From NCBI RefSeq assembly GCF_040499845.1, contig NZ_CP159342.1:3844001-3908000 (forward strand): a stretch of 64,000 nucleotides of DNA, read 5' to 3'. Origin of the DNA: Micromonospora sp. CCTCC AA 2012012 (GTDB lineage: Bacteria > Actinomycetota > Actinomycetes > Mycobacteriales > Micromonosporaceae). The notes beneath the pieces were generated by a model. It had not been told where the DNA came from. It did not search any database and saw only the letters and a program-made list of their open reading frames with translations. Shown piece after piece: positions 53,894 through 62,978 of the stretch; the first letter of the stretch is position 1; the number at the start of each line of letters is the position of its first letter. A program made the translations under genes and the position numbers.

Positions 53894-55779
53894 GAGAGGT
53901 CGTCCTCGTCGAAGGCGGGGCGGACGCCCCGGGCGAACATGATCTCGTCGTTGCTGGTCCCGGCGGCGACCATCGGCCAGACCATCGCGTCCTTACCGAC
54001 GGTGAAGTCGATCACGACCGGGGCGTCGTTGATCGCCATCGCGGCCTCGATGGTCTTGTCGACGTCGGCCGCGTTCTCGCAGCGCAGGCCGACGCAGCCG
54101 AGCGCCTCGGCGAGCTTGACGAAGTCCGGGATGCGGTGCTTGTGGGTGCCCAGCTCGGTGTTGGAGTAGCGCTCGTTGTAGAAGAGCGTCTGCCACTGCC
54201 GGACCATGCCGAGGTTGCCGTTGTTGATCACTGCGATCTTGACCGGGATGCCCTCCAGCGCGCAGGTGGCCAGCTCCTGGTTGGTCATCTGGAAGCAGCC
54301 GTCGCCGTCCACCGCCCAGACCACCGTGTCGGGCTTGCCGACCTTGGCCCCCATCGCCGCCGGCACCGCGTAGCCCATGGTGCCGAGGCCGCCGGAGTTC
54401 AACCAGGTGTACGGCTTCTCGTACGAGATGAACTGGCTGGCCCACATCTGGTGCTGGCCCACCCCGGCCACGAAGATCGTGTCCGGTCCGGCGATCTCGC
54501 CCAGCCGCTTGATCACGTACTGCGGGGAGAGGGTGCCGTCGGCCGGCTCCTCGTAGCCCAGCGGGTAGCGGTCGCGCAGGTCGTCGAGCTGGGTCCACCA
54601 GTCGTCGAGGTCGGCCGACGGGTGGGCGGCCCGCTCGGTGGTGACCGCCGCGATCAGCTCGTCGATGACGTGCCGGGCGTCGCCGACGATCGGCACGTCC
54701 GCGTGGCGGTTCTTGCCGATCTCCGCGGGGTCGATGTCGGCGTGCACCACCGTGGCGTCCGGCGCGAACGAGTCGAGCCGGCCGGTGACCCGGTCGTCGA
54801 AGCGGGCGCCGAGCGCCACGATCAGGTCGGCCTTCTGCAGGCCGTAGACGGCGGCCACGGTGCCGTGCATGCCGGGCATGCCGAGGTGCTGGCGGTGCGA
54901 GTCGGGGAACGCCCCAAGCGCCATCAGCGTGGTGACCACCGGGATGCCGGTCAGCTCGGCCAGCCGGCGCAGCGCGTCGGTGGCGCCGGCCTTGAGCACG
55001 CCACCGCCGACGTAGAGCACCGGGCGGCGGGCGCTGGTCATCAGCCGGGCCGCCTCCCGGATCTGCTTGCCGTGCGGGTGCAGGGTCGGCCGGTAGCCGG
55101 GCAGGTCGAGGGTGGGCGGCCAGGAGAAGGTGGTCTGCGCCTGGAGGACGTCCTTGGGGATGTCCACCAGCACCGGGCCGGGCCGGCCGGTCGAGGCCAG
55201 GTGGAACGCCTCGGCGAGGACCTGCGGGATCTCCTCGGCGGTCTGCACCAGGAAGTTGTGCTTGGTGATCGGCAGGGTGATGCCCTGGATGTCCGCCTCC
55301 TGGAAGGCGTCCGTGCCGATCGAGGGGCGCGCCACCTGCCCGGTGATCGCCACCATCGGCACCGAGTCCATGTACGCGTCGGCGATCGGCGTGACCAGGT
55401 TGGTCGCGCCCGGGCCGGAGGTGGCGATGCAGACGCCGACCTTGCCGGTGGCCTGCGCGTAGCCGGTGGCCGCGTGCCCGGCGCCCTGCTCGTGCCGGAC
55501 CAGGATGTGCCGGACGGTGGAGTCGTAGAGCGGGTCGTACGCCGGCAGGATCGCGCCGCCCGGGATGCCGAAGACGACGTCGACGCCGAGCGCCTCGAGC
55601 GACCGCACCAGCGAGCCGGCGCCGGAGAGCTGCGCCGGGGCGGAAGCCCGTACCGCCGGGGCGGCCGGGACGGCGCCGCCGCGCGGAGCGGGAGCGTGGT
55701 CGGTGTCACCCGCCGGCTCGGTGGCCGGGCGGGATCGCCGGACGGAGTGGGCGAGGGTCTCTGGCGTGGGTCTCGTCAT
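53890..55779 (-). CDS. ilvB: Acetolactate synthase large subunit
   Basis: The ThDP- and FAD-dependent catalytic subunit that makes acetolactate and acetohydroxybutyrate. The 629-residue product has an extra Ala/Pro-rich N-terminus of about 50 residues before [24 protein letters not shown]. The catalytic Glu is in [15 protein letters not shown]. The ThDP/Mg site is [15 protein letters not shown] ... [12 protein letters not shown]. It is the first gene of ilvBNC, preceded by an attenuator leader. ThiL in this window supplies its cofactor. Confidence 0.97.
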
Positions 55780-55865
55780 GGCGGTTCAGGCCTTCGGCTG
55801 GAGTGGGTGAGGCTCGTTCAGGAAGTGCAACGCGGGCGGGGCCCGCCCCGACGGGGTCCGACGGC

Positions 55866-55899
55866 AACAAAAACGGCCCACGTGCAGTTGCACGGGGCC
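55866..55899 (-). terminator. ilvB attenuator terminator
   Basis: On the minus strand GGCCC-CGTGCA pairs with TGCACG-GGGCC with one bulge and a 2-base loop, followed by GTTTTTGTT. The same TTTTTGTTG tail ends the cimA attenuator. It lies 87 bases before ilvB. Confidence 0.85.
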
Positions 55900-55928
55900 A
55901 GCGCACTCTCACGAGGGGAGAGTGCGCT
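55900..55928 (-). promoter_or_regulatory. ilvB leader hairpin 1
   Basis: A perfect 11-bp stem, AGCGCACTCTC (55900-55910) with GAGAGTGCGCT (55918-55928), directly upstream of the terminator. It overlaps the last base of the leader peptide stop, so a ribosome there would block it. It is the likely pause or anti-antiterminator stem. Confidence 0.75.
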
Positions 55929-55981
55929 CAGGTAAGTACTCGCAGCGACCGGTTCGACGACATGGGCCAAGCCTGACGCAT
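55928..55981 (-). CDS. Leader peptide of the ilvBNC attenuator
   Basis: A 17-codon frame, MRQAWPMSSNRSLRVLT, ends in TGA against hairpin 1. Near the end it has CTG-CGA-GTA-CTT: GTA (Val) and CTT (Leu) are among the rarest codons in GC-rich actinomycetes. Scarcity of charged tRNA-Val or tRNA-Leu would stall the ribosome there and let the operon be read. A second ATG at 55963 could give an 11-residue version. Confidence 0.7.
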   Translation of the reverse strand: MRQAWPMSSNRSLRVLT

Positions 55982-56016
55982 CTCACGCGATGAGTCAACT
56001 GATCCCACATGTTGGT

Positions 56017-58413
56017 TCACGAACGTGGGCGTGTCGGGTCGACGGCCTCGTCCGCGGCGGCCTCCACCTGCGCGGATTCCTCCGTCGAGAGGCGCGGGGC
56101 GGGCACCGGCGGGACCGGAGCGGGTGGATGGGTCCGCAGCCGCGGCAGGAGCGGCGACGGGGTCGGCCGAACCGGGGCGGGCGGCGGGGGCGGCGGCGGC
56201 ACCGCCGGACGGGCACCCGGTGAGGTCGCCGCCTCCAGCATCGCCTCCAGGTGCTCGGCCGGCACCCCCCACCCGAAGAGCGCACCCTGCCCGAAGCGGC
56301 AGCCGGCGGCGACCACCGCGGCCAGTTCGGTCGGCGTGGTCACCCCCTCGGCGATCACCTCCAGACCGAGCTGGTGGCCGAGCCGCATGACGATGTCGAC
56401 CATCGGGGCGAAGGCCGGGCCGTCCTGCCCCACCGGCCGGACCGGCTCGTGCTCGGCGACCAGACTGTGGTCGATCTTGAGGATGTCGATCGGCAGGCGG
56501 CGCAGCTGCCCCAGCGACGAGTAGCCCGCGCCGAAGTCGTCCAGCGCGATCCGCACCCCGGTCAGCCGCAGCGCGGTCAGCCGGCGGATCAGCTCGTCCA
56601 GGTCGGTGGCGACCGCGTGCTCGGTGACCTCCAGCACCAGCCGCTGCGGCGGCACGTGGTGTGCGCGCAGCGCCTCGGCGACCTGGACGACGTATTCGGG
56701 GGCGTGCAGCTCGCGCGGGGAGACGTTCACCGACACCCAGACGTCGTGGCCGTCGGCGAGCCACCGGGAGAGCTGGTAGCAGGCCTGGTGCAGCACCCAG
56801 GCGCCGAGCGGGGCGATCATTCCGCACTCCTCGGCGAGCGGGATGAACTCGTCCGGGCGGACGTTGCCCAGCTCCGGGTGGTGCCAGCGCAGCAGCGCCT
56901 CCGCGCCGACCGGGCGTACCGAGGGCAGCGACGCCACCGGCTGGAAGGCCAGTCGCAGCTCGTCCCGGTCGATCGCGCCCCGCAGCTCGTGCTCCAGCCG
57001 GGTCCGCCGGCGCAGCAACTGGTCGTAGGTGGCGTCGTACCGCTCGATCCGGTTCTTGCCGCGCTGCTTGGCGTAGCGCAGCGCCAGGTCGGCGTTGCGC
57101 AGCAGCAGCTCCACGTCCTCCTGGCCGGAGCGGCCCGCCACGCCGATGCTGACGGAGAGGAAGACCGGTCCGTCCGGCTCCTCGTACGGGCGCCCGAGGA
57201 CCCCGAGCAGCCGCTCGGCGACCGTGTCCGCGTCGGCCGGCCGGCCGTGCATCAGCACCGCGAACTCGTCGCCGCCGAGCCGGGCGGCCAGGTCGCCGGG
57301 GCGCAGGTTGCTCCGCAGCCGCAGGCCCACCTCGGCCAGCACCGCGTCACCGACGTCGTGTCCGCGCATGTCGTTGACGTTCTTGAAGCCGTCCAGGTCG
57401 AGCCCGAGCAGCACGCACGGCACGTCCGCCTCGGCGCAGCGTTGCAGGGCGCGCAGCAGTCCGCGCCGGTTGGCCAGCCCGGTCAGCGGGTCGGTGTGCG
57501 CCAGCTCGCGGAAGTGCGCCTCCCGCTCGGCCAGCCGGCTGGCATAGCCGCGTACGTCGTTGAGGGTCAGGTACTGCCGGGCCACCAGGGCGAACCCCTC
57601 GACGCTGCCGGCGACGATGCCGTACGCGTCGAACCGGCCGCCCTGGAAGAGGTGGTAGAGGGCCGAGGCGGCCATCGCGGCCATCGGCACGAAGGCGTAC
57701 TCGCCGTCGCGCCGGATCAGGTCGACGTCGACCGGGCCGAGCGGGTCGACCCGGTGCACGGCCAGCGCGACGGCCAGCAGCCCGGCGGCCAGCACGGTGG
57801 CGCCGGTCAGCGCCAGCCCGGCCCCGGCCTGGCAGAGCCCGGCGGAGAGGCCGAGCCCGCCGCAGGTGGTCGCGGTGATGCCGAGCCCGAGCAGGGTCAC
57901 CCGGCCCCGGGGGCAGGCGGCCCGCACCACCACGATCAGGGCCAGCCCGGCGGCGAGCGCCGCGCTCACCGTCGCCAGCAGGATGGGTACGCAGGCCACC
58001 GGCGTGGCCGCGCCGAGCAGCCGGGTCGGCTCCGAGAAGACCACCCAGCCGACGAACCAGAGCGCGCTCGCGATGATCAGGGCGTCGAAGAGCAGCCGGG
58101 CGGTGGCGGACGCGGTCACGGCGGCGCCGGGCAACCGGAGCACGGCCGCGCCGAGGGCCACCCCGCCGAGCGCCGTGCCGACCGAGACCAGAGCCGCCCA
58201 GCCCATCCGCTGCCCCTGGTGCTGGGCCCAGTGCCCGGTGTCGAACACCGTCACGGCGGCCCCGACGAGAAGGCTGAGCAGGGTGATCCCGGCACCCGCG
58301 GCGAGCAGCGCGTGGGCCTGCCGGTGCGGCCCGCTGCGCCGCCGGGCGGACGCGACCAGCAGTGCGGTGGCGCCGGCGGCGGCGAACGCGCTCAGCAGCG
58401 CGGTGGCGACCAT
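56017..58413 (-). CDS. Membrane GGDEF-EAL cyclic-di-GMP protein
   Basis: A 798-residue protein. Around seven to eight hydrophobic helices fill residues 1-280. A GGDEF domain (about 305-465) follows with an intact GGDEF at 380-384 and an RPGD inhibitory site at 371-374. The EAL domain (about 475-725) keeps [34 protein letters not shown] and VIAEGVT, so both making and breaking cyclic-di-GMP look possible. A Pro-rich tail of 65 residues ends it. A GTG six codons upstream (58431) with GAGG before it is an alternative start. It is divergent from ilvD. Confidence 0.92.
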   Translation of the reverse strand: MVATALLSAFAAAGATALLVASARRRSGPHRQAHALLAAGAGITLLSLLVGAAVTVFDTGHWAQHQGQRMGWAALVSVGTALGGVALGAAVLRLPGAAVTASATARLLFDALIIASALWFVGWVVFSEPTRLLGAATPVACVPILLATVSAALAAGLALIVVVRAACPRGRVTLLGLGITATTCGGLGLSAGLCQAGAGLALTGATVLAAGLLAVALAVHRVDPLGPVDVDLIRRDGEYAFVPMAAMAASALYHLFQGGRFDAYGIVAGSVEGFALVARQYLTLNDVRGYASRLAEREAHFRELAHTDPLTGLANRRGLLRALQRCAEADVPCVLLGLDLDGFKNVNDMRGHDVGDAVLAEVGLRLRSNLRPGDLAARLGGDEFAVLMHGRPADADTVAERLLGVLGRPYEEPDGPVFLSVSIGVAGRSGQEDVELLLRNADLALRYAKQRGKNRIERYDATYDQLLRRRTRLEHELRGAIDRDELRLAFQPVASLPSVRPVGAEALLRWHHPELGNVRPDEFIPLAEECGMIAPLGAWVLHQACYQLSRWLADGHDVWVSVNVSPRELHAPEYVVQVAEALRAHHVPPQRLVLEVTEHAVATDLDELIRRLTALRLTGVRIALDDFGAGYSSLGQLRRLPIDILKIDHSLVAEHEPVRPVGQDGPAFAPMVDIVMRLGHQLGLEVIAEGVTTPTELAAVVAAGCRFGQGALFGWGVPAEHLEAMLEAATSPGARPAVPPPPPPPAPVRPTPSPLLPRLRTHPPAPVPPVPAPRLSTEESAQVEAAADEAVDPTRPRS

Positions 58414-58542
58414 GCCCGGGGGGAAGTGCACGCCCTCAACTGTGCCGGATGCACGCCTGCGGTGGGGGACCGGGTGTGCATCTGTTGGGACACGGCACGC
58501 ACGGTCGAGGGCGCCGCCGACACCGGTGTCAGACTGGTAGCC

Positions 58543-60390
58543 ATGCCTGAGCTGCGGTCGAAGACCTCCACGCACGGTCGGACGATGGCCGGCGCCCGGG
58601 CCCTCTGGCGGGCCACCGGGATGACCGACGACGACTTCGGTAAGCCGATCGTCGCCATCGCCAACAGTTTCACCCAGTTCGTCCCCGGCCACGTACACCT
58701 CAAGGACATGGGCGGCCTGGTCGCCGACGCGGTGGCCGAGGCCGGCGGCGTGGGCCGCGAGTTCAACACCATCGCGGTCGACGACGGCATCGCCATGGGC
58801 CACGGCGGCATGCTCTATTCGCTGCCCAGCCGGGAGCTGATCGCCGACGCGGTGGAATACATGGTCAACGCGCACTGCGCGGACGCCCTGGTCTGCATCT
58901 CCAACTGCGACAAGATCACCCCGGGCATGCTGCTGGCCGCGCTGCGGCTCAACATCCCCACCGTCTTCGTCTCCGGCGGCCCGATGGAGGCCGGCAAGAC
59001 GGTGGCGATCGAGGGCGTCGTGCACTCCAAGATCGACCTGATCGACGCGATGATCGCCTCCTCCAACGAGGCCGTCACCGACGAGCAGCTCGGCGAGATC
59101 GAGCGCTCCGCCTGCCCCACCTGCGGCTCCTGCTCCGGCATGTTCACCGCCAACTCGATGAACTGCCTCACCGAGGCGATCGGCCTGGCCCTGCCGGGCA
59201 ACGGCTCCACGCTGGCCACCCACGCGGCGCGCCGGTCGCTCTTCGTCGAGGCCGGCCGGACCGTCGTGGAGATCGCCAAGCGCTGGTACGACGGCGACGA
59301 CGCCTCGGTGCTGCCCCGCGCGATCGCCGGCCGCTCCGCGTTCGAGAACGCGGTCGCCCTGGACGTGGCGATGGGCGGCTCGACCAACACGATCCTGCAC
59401 CTGCTCGCCGCCGCCCGGGAGGCCGAGCTGGACTTCTCGGTCGCCGACATCGACGCGATCTCCCGCCGGGTGCCCTGCCTGGCCAAGGTCGCGCCGAACT
59501 CGCCGAACTACCACATGGAGGACGTGCACCGGGCCGGTGGCATCCCGGCCATCCTCGGTGAACTGGACCGCGCCGGCCTGCTGCACCGGGACGTGCACGC
59601 CGTGCACTCCCCCGGCCTCGCGCAGTGGCTCGCCGACTGGGACGTCCGGGGCGGCTCCGCCCGGCCCGAGGCGATCGAGCTGTTCCACGCCGCCCCCGGC
59701 GGGGTGCGTACCACCCAGCCCTTCTCCACCACCAACCGCTGGTCGACGCTGGACACCGACGCGGCCGGCGGCTGCGTGCGGGACCTTGAGCACGCCTACA
59801 GCGCCGACGGTGGGCTGGCCATCCTGCACGGCAACCTCGCCCCGGACGGCTGCGTGGTGAAGACCGCCGGCGTGCCCGAGGAGTGCCTGACCTTCCGCGG
59901 CCCGGCGAAGGTCTACGAGTCCCAGGACGACGCGGTGACGGCCATCCTGGCCAAGCAGGTCGTGGCGAGGGACGTGGTGGTCATCCGGTACGAGGGCCCG
60001 AAGGGCGGCCCCGGCATGCAGGAGATGCTCTATCCCACCTCGTTCCTGAAGGGGCGGGGACTGGGTCGCTCCTGCGCGCTGCTCACCGACGGCCGGTTCT
60101 CCGGCGGCACCTCGGGCCTCTCCATCGGGCACGTCTCCCCCGAGGCCGCCTCGGGCGGGCTGATCGCCCTGGTCCGGGAGGGCGACGAGATCGTCATCGA
60201 CATCCCCAACCGCTCCATCGAGCTGAACGTGCCCGCCGACGAGCTCCAGGCCCGTCGGGTCGCCGAGGAGAAGCGCGACCGGCCGTACACCCCGACCGAC
60301 CGGCAGCGCCCGGTGTCGGCGGCGCTGCGCGCGTACGCCTCGATGGCCACCTCGGCCAGCGACGGCGCCTACCGCCGCGTCCCGGAGTGA
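58543..60390 (+). CDS. ilvD: Dihydroxy-acid dehydratase
   Basis: IlvD dehydrates dihydroxy acids to the 2-keto acids that IlvE transaminates. The 615-residue product has the Fe-S cysteines in [12 protein letters not shown] and [16 protein letters not shown], and [21 protein letters not shown]. An alkylated serine and the Lys-Mg segment lie between. ATG 58543 is used, since family members start [13 protein letters not shown]. No attenuator is seen upstream; the leader contains GATGCAC/GTGCATC (58448-58482) instead. Confidence 0.97.
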   Translation: MPELRSKTSTHGRTMAGARALWRATGMTDDDFGKPIVAIANSFTQFVPGHVHLKDMGGLVADAVAEAGGVGREFNTIAVDDGIAMGHGGMLYSLPSRELIADAVEYMVNAHCADALVCISNCDKITPGMLLAALRLNIPTVFVSGGPMEAGKTVAIEGVVHSKIDLIDAMIASSNEAVTDEQLGEIERSACPTCGSCSGMFTANSMNCLTEAIGLALPGNGSTLATHAARRSLFVEAGRTVVEIAKRWYDGDDASVLPRAIAGRSAFENAVALDVAMGGSTNTILHLLAAAREAELDFSVADIDAISRRVPCLAKVAPNSPNYHMEDVHRAGGIPAILGELDRAGLLHRDVHAVHSPGLAQWLADWDVRGGSARPEAIELFHAAPGGVRTTQPFSTTNRWSTLDTDAAGGCVRDLEHAYSADGGLAILHGNLAPDGCVVKTAGVPEECLTFRGPAKVYESQDDAVTAILAKQVVARDVVVIRYEGPKGGPGMQEMLYPTSFLKGRGLGRSCALLTDGRFSGGTSGLSIGHVSPEAASGGLIALVREGDEIVIDIPNRSIELNVPADELQARRVAEEKRDRPYTPTDRQRPVSAALRAYASMATSASDGAYRRVPE

Positions 60391-60562
60391 GCGGCAGGTC
60401 CCCGCTCGATGCATTTCACGCCGGCGGGGCCCGGCTCAACTCCTGTCGACGGGCCGGTCGGGTTCGATGAAGCGGACCGGTTCTGTCAGTCCGGCTGCCG
60501 CTCTCGCACAGTCGGGTGGCGTAATCATCGAAGCGCTGCGCGGAGTCGGCAATCTCACCGGC

Positions 60563-60859
60563 TCACGAGGACAGGACCACCAGGAGCAGCAAGAGGAGCA
60601 GCAACCCCCCGATGAAGAACCAGAGGCCACCGCCGTCGTCTCTCGCTGTCGTCGTTGTCGATCGCTGCCGGTAGTGCGGGCGCACCCATGTGCCGTCACT
60701 GCGCTGGTGACGGCGTACCCGCACGCGTGCGCCCTGAGGATCGAGAGAGGCGGAGCCTCTGCTGCGGCGATAGTGCGGGCGCACCCAGCGCCCATTCCGG
60801 TAGTGGCCTCTGACGTGATGCACCGAACACAGGTAGCAGCCAAAAGAGATCAGCAACAA
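60563..60859 (-). CDS. Short protein with repeated VRPHYR motif and C-terminal helix
   Basis: A 98-residue protein. Two copies of a motif of the form GHYRNGRWVRPHYRR (residues 18-32) and HQRSDGTWVRPHYRQ (50-64) are separated by a Ser/Arg linker. The end is an unbroken hydrophobic helix (FFIGGLLLLLLLLVVL). The G-x-W-V-R-x-H motif is widespread in bacterial small and secreted proteins, with unknown function. GC and codon use are lower than in ilvD, marking the start of the accessory patch. Where translation begins is uncertain. Confidence 0.65.
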   Translation of the reverse strand: MLLISFGCYLCSVHHVRGHYRNGRWVRPHYRRSRGSASLDPQGARVRVRRHQRSDGTWVRPHYRQRSTTTTARDDGGGLWFFIGGLLLLLLLLVVLSS

Positions 60860-61045
60860 CGCCCAGCAAGATCATCGAACATGAATGTCCGACCAATGAA
60901 TTTCATGCGCTCACGGGAATAAGACCAGCCATCAAGTTGCCGTGACCGCCCAGCCGAGCCGGTCCACGCCGACGCCACGAGACCCGGCCGCCTCCACGAG
61001 GGCGGCGGCTGGCGGGTCAATGACCGGGCCGGCGACATCCATCCC
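60860..61045. other. Accessory patch, no certain gene
   Basis: A protein-like frame runs on from 60923 into the small frame at 61046 but has no start codon. It may be a gene remnant. Nothing else is recognised. Confidence 0.4.
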
Positions 61046-61303
61046 ATGCACCGCACCCGAGTCCAGTCACTCGGCGGTCACCCCCCCATCATCCGGGCCA
61101 ACAACCCTGCCAGGCGTTACTCACACCGGGCCGCCTGGTGGGCCGCGGGCCTGACCGCCGAGGGCGTCCGGACGCTGCCCGACGGTCCTCAGCGGGCCGC
61201 GATCGAGGCCAACACCGACCGTCGCGACGAGCCCGCGTACGCGGCGCTCAGCGAGGTCGAGCGGTGGGAGCTGCTCGCCGCCCCGGCCGCCCTGCCTGGC
61301 TAG
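61046..61303 (+). CDS. Possible small hypothetical protein or gene remnant
   Basis: An 85-residue frame (MHRTRVQSLGGHPPIIRANN ... SEVERWELLAAPAALPG). The end has amphipathic, charged helices with protein-like codon use. The frame continues upstream without a start codon to a stop at 60920, and the sequence there is also protein-like, so the gene may have lost its beginning. No family is recognised. Confidence 0.35.
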   Translation: MHRTRVQSLGGHPPIIRANNPARRYSHRAAWWAAGLTAEGVRTLPDGPQRAAIEANTDRRDEPAYAALSEVERWELLAAPAALPG

Positions 61304-61550
61304 CCGCACCCCTCATTGCCTCAGGCAACCGAAGAACGCAGTCAGCTATCTGACACGCTTCCCGCTTTGGATGAGAGATTGGCCGTTCTCAGGAGACTGG
61401 CCGACACTTCCGTCGACCGTTAAGCACCGGTCGTCCACACGAAGGCCCTGACGGCTAGTTGTTGATAGGCAAGCGTGTGGTCAGCCTGACCGAATTCAGC
61501 AGTAATAGGCAGGTAGCGTCTCGTAGACCACCGCTACAAGGAGTCGCTCA

Positions 61551-62909
61551 ATGTCAGAGGAAACCTGGCTTGCCGCCCGCCTGATACCAACGTCCGGCAT
61601 CAATGGAGCCGAAGAACAGGAGCGTCGGGCGACTTCCGCCCTGCTTGCGGTCATGAGCGCGGTCCGCGAGTTCGGTCGGGTGGTGACCCAGGCGGCAGGG
61701 GCACCCGCCGGCTCGGTGCAGACATTCATCGAAGTTCCGTTCAGGCTCGGCGGCCAGCAACTGTTCCCAGACGGATTGGTACGCGTGACTCGTGGCCAGC
61801 GTCAGTGGACTGCCCTCGTCGAGGTGAAGACTGGGAACAACACGCTGAAGACGGAGCAGCTTGAGGCGTATCTCGATATCGCCAGGGAGCAAGGATTTGA
61901 CGCCCTCATCACCATCTCAAACGAGATCGCTCCTGTTGTGGGCCAGCACCCCACGCCGGTGGACCGACGCAAGCTCAAGAAGGTTTCTCTGTACCACCTA
62001 CCGTGGACTGAGATCCTCACGCTGGCCGTCATGCAGAAGGAGTATCGGGGTGTGGCCGATCCGGATCAGGCATGGATTCTTGGCGAGTTGATTCGCTATC
62101 TGGAACATCCACGCTCGGGGGCCATGGAATTCAGCGACATGGGTGCCTCCTGGGTCCAAGTGAGAGACGCCGTTTCGACAGGCACCCTTCGTGCGACCGA
62201 CAGCGGAGCGGCAGAGGTAGCCGGTCGCTTCGATGCCCTCATCCGGTACGCCTGCCTTCGGCTGGGCAGACGACTCGGCACTGAGGTGACGCCCGCGATG
62301 AGTCGACGCGACCTTGCAGATCCCGCCGCCCGAACTCAGTCGATGGTTGCCCAACTCGTCTCGACAGGCACCCTAACCAGCGGCATCAAGATTCCCGGTT
62401 CGGTCGGCTCCCTACACGTCACGGCTGACCTTCGCGCTGGGCAGGTCATCTGCCATGTCGACGTCGACGCACCTCGCACGGGGCGCCCGACTACACGCAT
62501 CAACTGGCTTGTCCGGCAGCTCAAAGATGCACCGGAGACGACACGGGTGGAAGCGTTCGCCATGCATGCACGTGGTGGAGGAACTGCTGAACTACTTCGG
62601 AAGGTCCGAGAGGATCCATCCGTGCTCATCAGCGACCCTACCCGGGAGCTTCGCGCCTTCCGGGTGGCGAGATCCACCACCGCCGGCACCAAACGAGGGA
62701 CGGGACGAGGGGCGTTCATCGACTCTGCACTCGATGCCGTTGATGGCTTCTACGAACAGATCATTCAGAACCTCAAGCCATGGATGCCGGCACCGCCGCG
62801 CCTGCGTACCCCTGATGACCTTCAGCCAACAGAGCCCGTAGCGGCAAGCCTGATCTCCACGGCGATCTCGTCCCAGGACAGCCCTGATCTCGGCAAGAAC
62901 GAGCAGTAG
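61551..62909 (+). CDS. PD-(D/E)XK nuclease-like protein
   Basis: A 452-residue protein. The ATG at 61551 follows AAGGAG. The N-terminal part has a PD-(D/E)XK signature: FPDG with Asp74, then ALVEVKTG with Glu91 and Lys93, then TEQLEAYLDIA with Gln103 and Tyr107, in the order typical of type II restriction enzymes and Holliday-type nucleases. The remaining ~300 residues have no motif I know. GC content is visibly lower than in ilvD or the mannanase gene, so transfer is likely. No methyltransferase or helicase is next to it. A role in DNA degradation or defence is inferred. Confidence 0.65.
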   Translation: MSEETWLAARLIPTSGINGAEEQERRATSALLAVMSAVREFGRVVTQAAGAPAGSVQTFIEVPFRLGGQQLFPDGLVRVTRGQRQWTALVEVKTGNNTLKTEQLEAYLDIAREQGFDALITISNEIAPVVGQHPTPVDRRKLKKVSLYHLPWTEILTLAVMQKEYRGVADPDQAWILGELIRYLEHPRSGAMEFSDMGASWVQVRDAVSTGTLRATDSGAAEVAGRFDALIRYACLRLGRRLGTEVTPAMSRRDLADPAARTQSMVAQLVSTGTLTSGIKIPGSVGSLHVTADLRAGQVICHVDVDAPRTGRPTTRINWLVRQLKDAPETTRVEAFAMHARGGGTAELLRKVREDPSVLISDPTRELRAFRVARSTTAGTKRGTGRGAFIDSALDAVDGFYEQIIQNLKPWMPAPPRLRTPDDLQPTEPVAASLISTAISSQDSPDLGKNEQ

Positions 62910-62978
62910 GGCGGGATCGGTACTTAGCAAGCTGCGGCGGACGGGCGGCGGGGGTAACCGCCGCCCGTCCGCACGGAA

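Noticed and set aside
56251..60390. Very long open frame through the GGDEF-EAL gene region in antisense and on into ilvD
   Set aside because: Only the part from 58543 is protein-like (IlvD). The upstream 760 codons are the reverse reading of the GGDEF-EAL gene, with runs of Gly, Gln, Arg and His typical of antisense frames in GC-rich DNA.
56017..60414. 1465-residue minus-strand frame as one fusion protein
   Set aside because: Everything upstream of about 58413 is the antisense of ilvD; the real protein begins with the membrane helices at 58413 or 58431.
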